Below, one piece after another: positions 18,411 to 27,478 of a DNA stretch of 64,000 nt; within the stretch, counting starts at the first letter, position 1; the number at the start of each line of letters is the position of its first letter. Both the position numbers and the translations under genes were made by a program. Below the pieces are notes generated by a model, which saw only the letters and a list, made by a program, of their open reading frames with translations, had not been told where the DNA came from and did not search any database. This DNA is from Caldanaerovirga acetigignens (GTDB lineage Bacteria; Bacillota; Thermosediminibacteria; Thermosediminibacterales; Thermosediminibacteraceae): the NCBI RefSeq assembly GCF_900142995.1, contig NZ_FRCR01000003.1, forward strand, positions 1 through 64,000. Reading direction: 5' to 3'.

Positions 18411-18435
18411 TTCTTATCCCCCGATAATCGCTTAA

Positions 18436-19365
18436 TTACTCTACTATTTTCGATGTATCGCTCTTTTTCTCAAAATACCTGTTCTTATTTATAAAATCCA
18501 TTATTTCTTCAGCTTTCCCCGTGGAATTTAACAGCTTTATTTTTTCTTTCACCACTTTTTTCACCCGTTCTCTTGCATAAGCACCGTATTTTCTTACGTC
18601 CACGAGTTCCGGCTCTGCTTGTAATTTTTCTTTTATCGCATTCGTAAAAGCCTTGTTAAGCTCTGTTGCAAAGTTTATCTTGCTGATACCCGCTTTAATC
18701 GCCTCTATTACCGATTCGTCCATTACCCCCGATGCTCCGTGCAACACCAACGGGACCCCAACTCGCTCTCTTATATTCGCAATCCTTTCAATGTCAAGTC
18801 TTACCGATTGGACTTTCATCCTGTGGGCACTCCCCACTGCTACTGCCAGCGAGTCAACACCCGTCTTTTCGCAAAACTCTTGTGCTTCTTCCGGAGTTGT
18901 CAGGTATTTTTTGACCTCTTCCGGAGAAAGAGGACCTTTCGCTGCATCCGGGACCTTGCCTATCTCCGCTTCAAGTGGGACTCCTGAGGCGTGGGCTATC
19001 TCTACAAGCATCTTCGTAATCTTCACATTCTCCTCAAAAGGCAGTGAAGAACCGTCGAACATAAGAGAAGTGAATCCGGCCCTCAATGCCCTAATTACCG
19101 TGCCGAAGTCCACACCATGGTCCAAGTGGCACACCACGGGAACCGACGCTTTTTGCGCAAGAGTTTTAACTATGGCAAAGAAACAATCTTCACCCGCATA
19201 ATCAATGGCACCCTGGCTTATCTGGACTATTACGGGCGCATTTTCTTCCTCTGCAGCCTCAATTATCGCCTGTGCTGTCTCGAGGTTGTTGGCGTTAAAA
19301 GCGCCCACAGCAAACTTATTTTCCATGGCATATATTAACATGCCCTTGCTATCTATTAGAGGCAT
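18436..19365 (-). CDS. Class II (zinc) ketose-bisphosphate aldolase family
   Basis: This protein of about 309 residues belongs to the FbaA/GatY/KbaY class II aldolases. Zinc-binding and catalytic motifs are CHLDHGVDFGTV, the GVPLEAEIGKV glutamate, VAVGSAHRM and LVLHGASGVMDE. I chose the ATG at 19365, which has GGAG 9 nt upstream and lies 4 nt after the PHP-domain gene. Substrates in the family include fructose 1,6-bisphosphate, tagatose bisphosphate and sedoheptulose bisphosphate. Here VGSAH replaces the more common GTSHG, which may mark a substrate other than fructose bisphosphate. It sits between the PHP protein and transketolase pair 1. Confidence 0.87.
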   Translation of the reverse strand: MPLIDSKGMLIYAMENKFAVGAFNANNLETAQAIIEAAEEENAPVIVQISQGAIDYAGEDCFFAIVKTLAQKASVPVVCHLDHGVDFGTVIRALRAGFTSLMFDGSSLPFEENVKITKMLVEIAHASGVPLEAEIGKVPDAAKGPLSPEEVKKYLTTPEEAQEFCEKTGVDSLAVAVGSAHRMKVQSVRLDIERIANIRERVGVPLVLHGASGVMDESVIEAIKAGISKINFATELNKAFTNAIKEKLQAEPELVDVRKYGAYARERVKKVVKEKIKLLNSTGKAEEIMDFINKNRYFEKKSDTSKIVE

Positions 19366-19369
19366 AATA

Positions 19370-20320
19370 TCACTCTCCAACAAGGTAATCTCTTATTTCT
19401 TCGAATTCCCTTAAGGAAATCCCTCGCTCTCCCAAATACCTGGGGTTTTCCACTCCTTTTTTGTGGTCAGCGTGGTAATCAGAACCGCCAGTAAAGAATT
19501 TTACCCTCCCTTTATACTCTTCTTTTACAATTCTTTCGATCTCGTCATCACTTAAAGAACCTTTATAGCTGGTCTTGCTGTAGGTATAGCAGGCCTCTAT
19601 TCCGTCCAATCCATGTTTTACCAACCTGTCTATATACTCCTTCCTGGTCAAATTCCTGCCATCGGGGTATGTTATGACTTCATCTATGAGGAATGGGTGG
19701 GCAAGTACCGCTGTGCCTCCGCAAGCTTTAATCAAATCTATCGCATCAAAAGGACTTATCTTTTTTCTCCTCACGTTAAGCTCCGGGTCATCTCTGACCA
19801 GTATTTTCGCTTCCTGCCAGGTAGGAGCGTATCCTTTTTTAGCCATTACCTCAAAAATATGTTTTCTCTGAACCTCATCCGGATCTCTGTACCGTACGTT
19901 TCCTTCTTCGTCCGTATACCTAAGTATCTCATTTTCGTAATCTATAGGCATGCCTTTTGACGTCAGAATCTCGCAAAGTTCCCTATAAGCATCGGACTTA
20001 CTCCTTTTTGCCCTCTCCACTTCTTCTTGTAAGAGAGGGCTTTCAAAATCCATTTTGTATCCCAGGATGTGAACATCGTCTACGTAAGTGTCGCAGGAAA
20101 ATTCATATCCCAGAACCAACTCGAGCCCGTACTTCTTGGCGTACAGCCTTATATCAAGCTTTTCCCCATCAGTTTCTACATAAAGAGGCGGCTGTATGTC
20201 GTGGTCGGTTATCGCTACAACTTTCAACCCCGCTTCTTTTGCATTAATTATCAGTTCCTCGGGGGTATCGTATCCGTCGGAGCGCACGGTATGGCAGTGT
20301 AAATCGCAATCGTACCTCAT
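19370..20320 (-). CDS. PHP-domain metal-dependent phosphoesterase
   Basis: The protein has about 316 residues with the four PHP metal-binding motifs: CDLHCHTVRSDG, AITDHD, VLAHPF with a nearby glutamate, and TGGSDYHADHKKG. I chose the ATG at 20320 because AAAGGTGG precedes it; the longer reading frame has no ribosome site. PHP proteins of this type hydrolyse phosphoesters, for example nucleotide 3',5'-bisphosphates or sugar phosphates. Its place between RpiB and the aldolase suggests a sugar phosphate or bisphosphate phosphatase working with the pentose-phosphate enzymes. That role is inferred. Confidence 0.82.
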   Translation of the reverse strand: MRYDCDLHCHTVRSDGYDTPEELIINAKEAGLKVVAITDHDIQPPLYVETDGEKLDIRLYAKKYGLELVLGYEFSCDTYVDDVHILGYKMDFESPLLQEEVERAKRSKSDAYRELCEILTSKGMPIDYENEILRYTDEEGNVRYRDPDEVQRKHIFEVMAKKGYAPTWQEAKILVRDDPELNVRRKKISPFDAIDLIKACGGTAVLAHPFLIDEVITYPDGRNLTRKEYIDRLVKHGLDGIEACYTYSKTSYKGSLSDDEIERIVKEEYKGRVKFFTGGSDYHADHKKGVENPRYLGERGISLREFEEIRDYLVGE

Positions 20321-20358
20321 CCCACACCACCTTTCCCTTCCTTCCTGGTTTTGCCAAT

Positions 20359-20817
20359 TTAAGCAGTCTTGCACCTGTATTTTTCGTCTATCTTATTAAT
20401 TTTTTCTACTTTGGGCAGTGACCTTCCTCCCTGAAACTCGGACTCGAGCCATATATCTACCAGTTTTTTGGCAAGTTCCGGGCCCACTATTTGAGCACCC
20501 ATCGCCATGACCTGGGCATCGTTGCTCTTCCTCGCCCTTTCCGCAGAATATACATCATGGCAAACGGCAGCCCTAACTCCCGGAACTTTATTGGCAACTA
20601 TTGCCATACCTATTCCGGTCCCGCATATCAGTATTCCCCTTTCGAATTCCCCTGAAGCAACCCTTTCCGCCAGCGCTACTCCAACGTCTGGATAATCAAC
20701 AGGGCTTTCGTCATAAACCCCTATATCGACAACCTCTATACCCTTAGCTTCTATATGCTCTTTTATGACTTCCTTCAACTTAAATCCGAAATGATCGCTC
20801 CCAATTATTACCTTCAC
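20359..20817 (-). CDS. rpiB: RpiB/LacAB-family sugar-phosphate isomerase
   Basis: The protein has about 152 residues and begins VKVIIGSDHFGFKLKE. The catalytic cysteine lies in ILICGTGIGMAIVANK, and VRAAVCHDVYSAERARKSND follows, all typical of ribose-5-phosphate isomerase B. I chose GTG at 20817 because GAGGTG stands 8 nt before it; the TTG two codons earlier is too close to that site. It lies 2 nt after transketolase pair 2. Relatives also isomerise allose-, galactose- or erythrose/erythrulose-type phosphates. The operon context fits either ribose 5-phosphate or a tetrose phosphate. Confidence 0.87.
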   Translation of the reverse strand: MKVIIGSDHFGFKLKEVIKEHIEAKGIEVVDIGVYDESPVDYPDVGVALAERVASGEFERGILICGTGIGMAIVANKVPGVRAAVCHDVYSAERARKSNDAQVMAMGAQIVGPELAKKLVDIWLESEFQGGRSLPKVEKINKIDEKYRCKTA

Positions 20818-20819
20818 GG

Positions 20820-21779
20820 TCAATTCACCTCGCTTTTATAATCATTTTTTAAAAAGCTTTCCACCCTTTCAGCTATCGCCTTTGCATCAAGGCCAAAATA
20901 GCCTTTTAACATTTCCTCCGAGCCTGCAGTTCCGAATGTATCTTTCACACCCATTCTCAGTAATTTTACATTCGGCCTTTTTTCTGCAAGAAGTTCTGCT
21001 ACAGCGCTCCCTAATCCACCGGTGATGTTGTGGTGTTCAACAGTAACCACTTTTTTTGTTAAAGAGGTCATTTCTAGAAGCAGGGCTTCGTCCAAGGGCC
21101 TTATCGTCGCCATATTCACAACTGCTGCCGCTATCCCTTTTTGTCTTAAGATCTCCCAGGCAATCAAACTCTCGTATACAGCGCTTCCCGAAGAGACGAT
21201 CAACACATCCTTCCCTTCTCTTAAAACGTTCCCTTTACCTATCTTAAAAACATAATCCTTGCCAAACAATACCGGCTCATCTTTCCTGCCGCGTAAGCGC
21301 ATGTACACAGGCCCGTTGTATTCGAACATCGCTTTTGTCGCCAAATACGCTTCTGTAGCATCTGCAGGGTCTATTATTACTATATTGGGTATCGACCTTA
21401 TAGCTGCTATATCTTCCAAGGCTAGATGGGTAAACCCTAACCACGCCGAAGAGAAACTCGTATCTGTCCCCACCATTTTTACATTCAAGCCTGCCGTTGC
21501 TATGTCTACCCGCACTTGCTCTATGGCGCGAAATGCAAGGAAATTTGCATAAGAAGTTACTACAGGAATTTTTCCGCAAAGCGCAAGACCAGCAGCCACA
21601 CCAATCATCGTCTGCTCTGCTATCCCCACATTAAAACATCTTTCCGGAAATTTCTTTACAAAATCTCCATACCTAGACGCCGAATCCGCTGCAACGGCCA
21701 CCACATCTTTATATTCATTCCCTACCTCTACAATAGCTTTTGCAAAAGATGTCCTCGTAGATTTTTTAAATTCACTCAT
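20820..21779 (-). CDS. Transketolase, C-terminal subunit (pair 2)
   Basis: The 319-residue protein matches the second half of split transketolases, with CFNVGIAEQTMIGVAAGLAL containing the catalytic glutamate, VTSYANFLAFRAIEQVRVDI and GFTHLALEDIAAI. Several motif residues differ from pair 1 (for example FTHLALED instead of ATHQSVED), so the two pairs are not recent copies. It overlaps its N-terminal partner by 8 nt. The substrate preference probably differs from pair 1. Both lie in the same sigma-54-driven operon with transaldolase and RpiB. Confidence 0.9.
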   Translation of the reverse strand: MSEFKKSTRTSFAKAIVEVGNEYKDVVAVAADSASRYGDFVKKFPERCFNVGIAEQTMIGVAAGLALCGKIPVVTSYANFLAFRAIEQVRVDIATAGLNVKMVGTDTSFSSAWLGFTHLALEDIAAIRSIPNIVIIDPADATEAYLATKAMFEYNGPVYMRLRGRKDEPVLFGKDYVFKIGKGNVLREGKDVLIVSSGSAVYESLIAWEILRQKGIAAAVVNMATIRPLDEALLLEMTSLTKKVVTVEHHNITGGLGSAVAELLAEKRPNVKLLRMGVKDTFGTAGSEEMLKGYFGLDAKAIAERVESFLKNDYKSEVN

Positions 21780-22626
21780 CTTGAAGTTCCTCCAGTGCCA
21801 ATTCTTCTTTCAATTCTTCGTATTGTTCTTTCGTTAAAACCTTATAGTGCCATTCTACCTTGTTTTCAGCAATTTTAAGTCCTTTTCCTTTTACAGTATG
21901 GGCTATAATAGCAGTAGGCTTCCCTATCGAAAAAGGAACATCATTCAATGTTGAAAGCAGCTCTTTTATATCATGGCCGTTGATGCTCTTTACTCTCCAT
22001 CCGAAAGACTTCCATTTTTCTTCAAGAGGCTCGAGTTTGCTTATATTCTCTGTAAGATCCCCAAGCTGCAGTCTATTTCTATCCACAATTACCACTAAAT
22101 TGTCCAGTTTGTGGTGAGCTGCCGCCATCGCCGCCTCCCAGTTGCTGCCTTCCTGCAATTCTCCATCACCGGTTACCACGAAAACTCTGTATTGCTTTCC
22201 ATCCAGTTTTGCAGCCAAAGCCATTCCCATTCCAATTGCAATACCGTGTCCTAAAGACCCCGTATTTGCCTCCACTCCCGGAAGTTTTAATTCGGGATGC
22301 CCGGGAAGCAAAGTGTCGCATTTGGTGCAGAAATCTCCTAAATATTTCCTGTCAAAAAATCCAACCTGCGAAAGTATAGAATAGAGAGCAAGGCAACCAT
22401 GGCCTTTGCTTAGTATCAATCGATCCCTGTCGGGCCATTTTGGGTTTTTGGGATCTACTTTCATTACCCCTATATACAAGGTTGCAAGTATATCTGCTAT
22501 CGATAAAGCGGGCCCCAGATGCCCGGTCCCGGCTCTTGTACTCATCCAGATACAGTCCTTGCGAATTCTCTCAGCTGCCTTCATTATAGCGCCAATTTTA
22601 TCCTCGGTTAGATTCAAATTGCTCAC
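21772..22626 (-). CDS. Transketolase, N-terminal subunit (pair 2)
   Basis: The 284-residue protein carries the thiamine-diphosphate-binding motif [20 protein letters not shown] and LSKGHGCLALYSILSQVGFF. RAGTGHLGPALSIADILATLY replaces the usual GHPGGSLS region, which lines the substrate site. It follows the transaldolase-like gene by 9 nt and overlaps its C-terminal partner. The altered GHLGPALS segment compared with GHPGGSLS in pair 1 suggests a different donor or acceptor, but the cofactor site is intact. Confidence 0.9.
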   Translation of the reverse strand: MSNLNLTEDKIGAIMKAAERIRKDCIWMSTRAGTGHLGPALSIADILATLYIGVMKVDPKNPKWPDRDRLILSKGHGCLALYSILSQVGFFDRKYLGDFCTKCDTLLPGHPELKLPGVEANTGSLGHGIAIGMGMALAAKLDGKQYRVFVVTGDGELQEGSNWEAAMAAAHHKLDNLVVIVDRNRLQLGDLTENISKLEPLEEKWKSFGWRVKSINGHDIKELLSTLNDVPFSIGKPTAIIAHTVKGKGLKIAENKVEWHYKVLTKEQYEELKEELALEELQDE

Positions 22627-22635
22627 TCCCTTTTT

Positions 22636-23832
22636 CTAAAAAAGCGACTTTACATATTCCTCAAGTTCCATCACTGCTTTTGAAAATTGGTTGTAGGTCG
22701 TAAGTGTTGGTTCCAACTTTTCAAAGTCTTCGGGTCTTATCGTATCCTCTCCATATCCTTCCGCAAAATAAGGTATCTTGAGCAGTTTTTCCATAACATC
22801 ATCAGGCACAGGTTCACTGCATTTATTTTCCACGGGCCTATCTAAATAAAGCGTCATGAAGGATTTAATGAGTTCCGGATTCATCGTATAAACAAGGTCG
22901 CATCCTGCCAGCTTTTCAATGTGCCATATATATTGAACTCCATCTATCTTCGGGCTTACCCTGCTGGATGCAACCAGCATCTTGCTCGGATAATTCCTTT
23001 CTTTTAAAATCTTACATGCCTTCTTGGTAACTGCTATTCCTGCCCATCTCTTCATCTCTTCGGTAAGTTCTATGCCTCTTTCTTTTGCCTGCTGTTCGAA
23101 AACCTTGGCATCTTCAAACCTACCTATCATAATGGTTATGACTGATCTCCACCTAGTATAGTCAACGCCGTACTTTTCACCTATTGCCTTTCCGTTCTTT
23201 ACTGCCTCTGCAACCGCCATTATCTGGGGAAGTGTAAAGCAAAGCGTGGCATTTGTGGGAATTCCGAGAGATGTAAGTATAAAGATAGCCAAAACCCCTG
23301 CCCTCGTAGTCGGAATTTTTACCATTATGTTGGGCTGTAGCGCTTTTAATTCCAGAGCCTGTCTTAACATTTCCTTTTCGTCAGTAAAAAGCCTCGGATC
23401 TACCTGGGCAGACACATAACCATATTTGTAATTTGATTTTTCAAACAATGGAAGATACTTTTCCGCCCCTCTTTTACACGCTTCTTTATAGGCTTCCCAC
23501 GTCATCTCTTTATAGTCCATACCCGGATTTGCCTTAATTATATCTTTTATCACTTTCTCCCATTCCGGCCTTAAAATATCGAATACAGCCTTTGTAAGTG
23601 GCGGATTGGTGGTAACGCCTTTTAAGACCCATTCATCGGGGTCGGCCTTCTCGTCCCATAATTTCTTGAGCTGAATATCGAAGATCTCTTTTAAATCATT
23701 TTCTACAGAAGCCACAAAATCGTCGCGCCAATTTTCGAAGATTAGCGGATTTGAATCCCACCAAAGTTCCATTTTTTCCGATAAAGCGGCAAGTCTTTCC
23801 ATAGCGCTTTCTTTATAAATATTGCGATTCAT
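22636..23832 (-). CDS. Transaldolase-family protein
   Basis: This 398-residue protein has a transaldolase-type TIM barrel. It carries LKGVTTNPPLTKAV (about 70-83) and NIMVKIPTTRAGV, where Lys172 is in the position of the Schiff-base lysine, followed by TNATLCFTLPQIMAVAEAV. It is longer than the usual 210-330 residue enzymes because of an extra N-terminal segment of about 60 residues. It is the first gene behind a perfect sigma-54 promoter. ATG at 23832 follows a GAGGGGG stretch at a long distance; ATG at 23802 is an alternative start. It would transfer three-carbon units between sugar phosphates. A fructose-6-phosphate aldolase-like activity is also possible. Confidence 0.82.
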   Translation of the reverse strand: MNRNIYKESAMERLAALSEKMELWWDSNPLIFENWRDDFVASVENDLKEIFDIQLKKLWDEKADPDEWVLKGVTTNPPLTKAVFDILRPEWEKVIKDIIKANPGMDYKEMTWEAYKEACKRGAEKYLPLFEKSNYKYGYVSAQVDPRLFTDEKEMLRQALELKALQPNIMVKIPTTRAGVLAIFILTSLGIPTNATLCFTLPQIMAVAEAVKNGKAIGEKYGVDYTRWRSVITIMIGRFEDAKVFEQQAKERGIELTEEMKRWAGIAVTKKACKILKERNYPSKMLVASSRVSPKIDGVQYIWHIEKLAGCDLVYTMNPELIKSFMTLYLDRPVENKCSEPVPDDVMEKLLKIPYFAEGYGEDTIRPEDFEKLEPTLTTYNQFSKAVMELEEYVKSLF

Positions 23833-23887
23833 TTTTTTTAGAAAACCCCCTCACTATTAATCCTCTTCTTTTGGAGAAAAAGTTAGA

Positions 23888-23902
23888 GCAACTTTCGTGC
23901 CA
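23888..23902 (-). promoter_or_regulatory. Perfect sigma-54 promoter of the transaldolase/transketolase operon
   Basis: The minus strand reads TGGCAC-GAAAG-TTGC, an exact match to the -24/-12 consensus. It lies 56 bp before the transaldolase-like gene. Its -24 element directly abuts the T-run of the terminator of the upstream activator gene. Confidence 0.92.
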
Positions 23903-23942
23903 AAAAAAAATAAGCCCTTGCGATAAAATCGCAAGGCTTATT
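23902..23942 (-). terminator. Intrinsic terminator of the sigma-54 activator gene
   Basis: On the minus strand AATAAGCCTTGCGAT and ATCGCAAGGGCTTATT form a long stem with one bulge and a 3-nt loop, followed by a run of nine T. It isolates the activator transcript from the operon promoter that follows immediately. Confidence 0.92.
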
Positions 23943-24023
23943 CCTCCTTGATTTTTGCAGGTTTCCAGGCTTTTTACATTAAATGGCAAATCGAGTTTCC
24001 GTATGCAATTCTAAGAATATCCG

Positions 24024-24037
24024 ATGCAAAACTGCAT
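24024..24037 (-). promoter_or_regulatory. Enhancer palindrome ATGCA-N4-TGCAT upstream of the transaldolase operon
   Basis: ATGCA-AAAC-TGCAT has perfect palindromic arms and lies about 122-149 bp upstream of the perfect sigma-54 promoter. It touches the stop codon of the activator gene. A further half-site, ATGCA, is at 24003-24007. Matching palindromes precede the second operon at 16567-16612. Confidence 0.65.
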
Positions 24038-25764
24038 TACCTCATATCCTCTGCATCCATCAGCGCCTCATACTTTTTGAGCTTCCTTATTATCGTGGAC
24101 TGATCCACCCCTAACATTTCTGCAGCTTTATAGGTGCTTCCCCCAATTTCCATCGCGCGCTTTATCAATTGATATTCTACAAGGGCACTTGCTTTCTTCA
24201 AAGGCATGATTTCTGCTACATAGACGCCTTCAGAATCATAAGTGCCCTCACCGTTTAACAATTCGGAAGGGAGGTCCTTTTTTGTAATCAAATTTTCTTC
24301 CGAAATAACGACCAGCCTTTCGATAACGTGCTCTAGCTCGCGCACGTTACCCGGCCAAGAATATTTCAAGAATGCTTCTATTACTTCGTTGGTCAATTGC
24401 TTTGAACGGCCGTATTTTTCATTGTATTTGTTCAGGAAATGATGAGCAAGAATGGGTATATCCTCGGTCCTTTCCCTCAACGGCGGTATTGTAATCGGGA
24501 CCACATTGAGCCTGTAATAGAGGTCTTGCCGGAATTTTCCCTCTTTTACCAGTTCCTTTAAGTCTTTGTTTGAAGCAGCGATTATCCTCACATCTACCTT
24601 GATCGTCTTAATTCCACCAACCCTAATAAATTCTTTTTCCTGCAAGACCCTCAATAACTTAACCTGCAGCGGCAGGGGAAGCTCGCTGATCTCGTCGAGC
24701 AGCAGCGTCCCTCCATCCGCTACTTCGAAAAGTCCAGGCTTACCTTCGCTTCTTGCTCCAGTAAATGCCCCTTTTTCATATCCGAAAAGCTCTGCTTCAA
24801 GAAGGTTTTCAGGAATTGCACCGCAATTTATTTTTACAAATGGTCTTTCGCTCCTTCCGCTTATATTGTGGATGTATTTTGCTAAAACTTCCTTTCCTAC
24901 ACCCGTTTCCCCATATATTAAGACCGTAGATTCCACCATGGCTATTTTGTTTACCGTCTCCATCAATTTTTCCATTGCCCTGCTCCTGTAAATTATGTGG
25001 GAGTTAGCGGTATTGGCCGTTCTCAGGGCAATCAATTCCCTCTCGTATTTTTGCAGAAGTTCTTTGGTATGATAAAGTTCTGCTTTGAGTTTTTCCTCGT
25101 CGGTAATATCTTTTGATATGCTCACTACCCTTTTTATCCTGCCGTTTTCGTCAAAAACCGGCGTTGCCATGACAAGCAGCTTCCGACCTGTTTTGGTCTT
25201 TTGCGTTATCGTCACAGGCTTTTTTTCTTCAATAACCATCCTCGTTGCCGATGGAAAATACATCCCATTTTTCTCGAGGTCTTTTACGTTTTTGCCTATC
25301 AGGCTTTCGGGCTTTACTCCATATATCTTCTCGCACGATGAACTTATCCTCACCTTTGACCCTGAACCATCGGTAATGCAGGCAAGGTCATCAGAACACG
25401 CCATAAATGCTTCTAAGTCAGTTTTTACCATATCTAGTTCATTTCTCAGGTTCTTTATATATTCGTTCATGAAAGAAATTATTTCTCTTATTGATATAAC
25501 TCCTACGATTTCGCCCTTTTCATTTACTGCGAGAAATGTTTCACCATTATAATTTTCCAGATTTACAATTTCTTCTTCTCTGACAACCACAAAATCTTCT
25601 ATAACCCGGCATTTTTTTGCATCATAGATTTTTCCTGCTCTGCCGTTTTTTGTTTCAATTATATAATCGCAATATATTGAATTGTCGCCCATATACCTTG
25701 AAGCTTCGCAATCTGCCGTTTTTATTATTTTTTTGTTCAATAACGCCCTGACAGTCTCTTTCAT
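24037..25764 (-). CDS. Sigma-54-dependent activator of the sugar-acid island (CBS-like/PAS/AAA/Fis)
   Basis: The protein has about 575 residues. The N-terminus (about 1-100) resembles a CBS-type sensing region (LAVNEKGEIVGVISIREII). A PAS domain follows (about 110-225, ACITDGSGSKVRISSSCEKI), then an AAA+ domain with Walker A GETGVGKE and an intact GAFTGA loop, and a C-terminal Fis-type helix-turn-helix (STYKAAEMLGVDQSTIIRKL). I chose the ATG at 25764; the longer frame begins inside what looks like a promoter -10 (TATAAT). It lies head-to-tail with the operon it probably controls. Shared palindromes make it the likely activator of both sugar operons. Confidence 0.9.
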   Translation of the reverse strand: MKETVRALLNKKIIKTADCEASRYMGDNSIYCDYIIETKNGRAGKIYDAKKCRVIEDFVVVREEEIVNLENYNGETFLAVNEKGEIVGVISIREIISFMNEYIKNLRNELDMVKTDLEAFMACSDDLACITDGSGSKVRISSSCEKIYGVKPESLIGKNVKDLEKNGMYFPSATRMVIEEKKPVTITQKTKTGRKLLVMATPVFDENGRIKRVVSISKDITDEEKLKAELYHTKELLQKYERELIALRTANTANSHIIYRSRAMEKLMETVNKIAMVESTVLIYGETGVGKEVLAKYIHNISGRSERPFVKINCGAIPENLLEAELFGYEKGAFTGARSEGKPGLFEVADGGTLLLDEISELPLPLQVKLLRVLQEKEFIRVGGIKTIKVDVRIIAASNKDLKELVKEGKFRQDLYYRLNVVPITIPPLRERTEDIPILAHHFLNKYNEKYGRSKQLTNEVIEAFLKYSWPGNVRELEHVIERLVVISEENLITKKDLPSELLNGEGTYDSEGVYVAEIMPLKKASALVEYQLIKRAMEIGGSTYKAAEMLGVDQSTIIRKLKKYEALMDAEDMR

Positions 25765-25854
25765 AAAATCACACCCGAAAAAAGTATTTTTTATATTTTT
25801 ATTATAACACATAATAGTCGTACAAAATTAGTTATATTTTAAAGCGGCAAATTC

Positions 25855-27288
25855 TTATGATTCTTCGCCCTCTCCTTTTAAAACCCCCATCGGTTTTAAT
25901 TTCACCACGGGCTTTGTAAGTCCTGCATCAACCAATGTAAATACCACTTCGTCGATGTCCTTATAGGCCAGGGGGGCTTCATCGAGCAGGGCTTTCAGAT
26001 TGCTTGACGCTATTACCACGTTTTTGGTCTGCTCGAGAAGCTCCTCTTTTGTAAATTCGCTTTTCGCTCTTCGCCGGGACATAACCCTGCCAGCCCCGTG
26101 ATTTACCGAACAGAACGTTCGATATATTTCAGAAAGGCCGACAAGCACGTAGGAAGCTGTGCCCATACTGCCCGGAATTATGGCCGGATGGCCTGTATCG
26201 CGGTAACAAGTAGGATTATCAGCGTGCCCAGCGGGAAGCGCCCTGGTGGCTCCTTTACGGTGGACCAGGAGCCATTTTTTGCCGTGCTTTTCTTTTTTCG
26301 CAATATTATGGGCCACATCGTAAAGAAGGTCCAGACCAAGTTCCGATTCGGGCCTTTTCAAGATTTCCACAAATGCCTCCCGCACGAAATGGGTTATGAG
26401 TTGGCGGTTGCAGAAAGCATAATTGGCAGCGCATGCCATTGCTTTCAGGTAGTTCTGACCATCTTCCGAAAAAACCGGCGCGCAGGCAAGGCCCTTCACC
26501 GGTGCCCTGGTTCCGTTTTTCTCCGAATGTTCCCACATAATCCTCGAGTAATCGGTGCAAATCTGGTGTCCTAGTCCTCGGCTGCCGGTGTGAATTAGCA
26601 CATACATCATATTTTTAAAAAGTCCGAAACGCGACGATAGTTCCTCGTCGAAAACCTTTGAAACCCTTCCGATTTCTATGAAGTGATTCCCGCCGCCGAT
26701 GGTTGCAAGCTGGTCAGCTCTTTCGCGGGCCGACTTAGGTATAGCCCCCGCATCTGCCCCTTTTATGCAACCCTTATCCTCTATCCTTTCAAGATCTTCC
26801 TTCCTGCCGTAACCCGCCCTAAGAAAATACTCCACACCCAGGTTTGCAATTGCATCTAAATCCGGCTTTCGCAAAGACTTAAGAGCACTAGATTTGCCAA
26901 CTCCCGAAGGTACCCGAGAAGAAATTTTGTTTAATATTTTTGATATTTTCTCCTTATCAATTTCGTTGGCATCAATCTTTGTAGTAATAAGCCTTACGCC
27001 GCAATTAATGTCCATCCCGACGGCCCCTGCCGAAACCACGCCCTTTTCGTAATCGGTAGCCATTACGCCTCCAATAGGAAGCCCAAACCCGGTGTGGATG
27101 TCTGGCATCCCTATAACCGGGCTTACCACTCCGGGAAGTAGCGACGCATTGTAAAGCTGGTTTATGGCCTCATCTTCCACAAAATCCTGAAACAGCCTGG
27201 GGTTGAGGTATACGTTGATTTCAACGTTCGTTTCGCTATTAGTAAAAGAATAGCAATTTGTCGATACAAGTTTTAATTTTTCCTTCAT
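25855..27288 (-). CDS. rtcB: RtcB-family RNA-splicing ligase
   Basis: This 477-residue RtcB-type RNA ligase has GMPDIHTGFGLPIGG, AVGMDINCGVRLITT with the metal-binding Asp and Cys, ATIGGGNHFIEIG, and CSVNHGAGRVMSRRRA containing the histidine that takes up GMP. RtcB joins 2',3'-cyclic phosphate (or 3'-phosphate) ends to 5'-hydroxyl RNA with GTP and manganese. In bacteria it acts in RNA repair. No Archease or rtcA is adjacent. It is divergent from splB across about 190 bp, in which I saw no clear promoter. Confidence 0.92.
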   Translation of the reverse strand: MKEKLKLVSTNCYSFTNSETNVEINVYLNPRLFQDFVEDEAINQLYNASLLPGVVSPVIGMPDIHTGFGLPIGGVMATDYEKGVVSAGAVGMDINCGVRLITTKIDANEIDKEKISKILNKISSRVPSGVGKSSALKSLRKPDLDAIANLGVEYFLRAGYGRKEDLERIEDKGCIKGADAGAIPKSARERADQLATIGGGNHFIEIGRVSKVFDEELSSRFGLFKNMMYVLIHTGSRGLGHQICTDYSRIMWEHSEKNGTRAPVKGLACAPVFSEDGQNYLKAMACAANYAFCNRQLITHFVREAFVEILKRPESELGLDLLYDVAHNIAKKEKHGKKWLLVHRKGATRALPAGHADNPTCYRDTGHPAIIPGSMGTASYVLVGLSEIYRTFCSVNHGAGRVMSRRRAKSEFTKEELLEQTKNVVIASSNLKALLDEAPLAYKDIDEVVFTLVDAGLTKPVVKLKPMGVLKGEGEES

Positions 27289-27478
27289 CGAACTTCACGC
27301 TCCAATCAATCAATTATATAAACCATTTTTGCTTATTGCTTTTTTTATTAATCATCCTAATTGTATTTTTCGTTTCAAGTTTTCATATCATAAGTCTATC
27401 ATTTCAAGCCCTTCCTATTCAACGGGACATCCCAATTAAAACCCTTTCTTGGGAAAAATAAATAAAGAGGTGATGAAA

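Noticed and set aside
21277-21579. Minus-strand 100-codon frame inside the transketolase gene
   Set aside because: It is another frame of a well-supported transketolase and has no family resemblance.
27289-27478. Promoters in the rtcB-splB divergent gap
   Set aside because: Only AT-rich stretches were seen; no pair of -35 and -10 boxes with proper spacing was convincing, and a sporulation sigma-factor promoter for splB could not be identified by eye.
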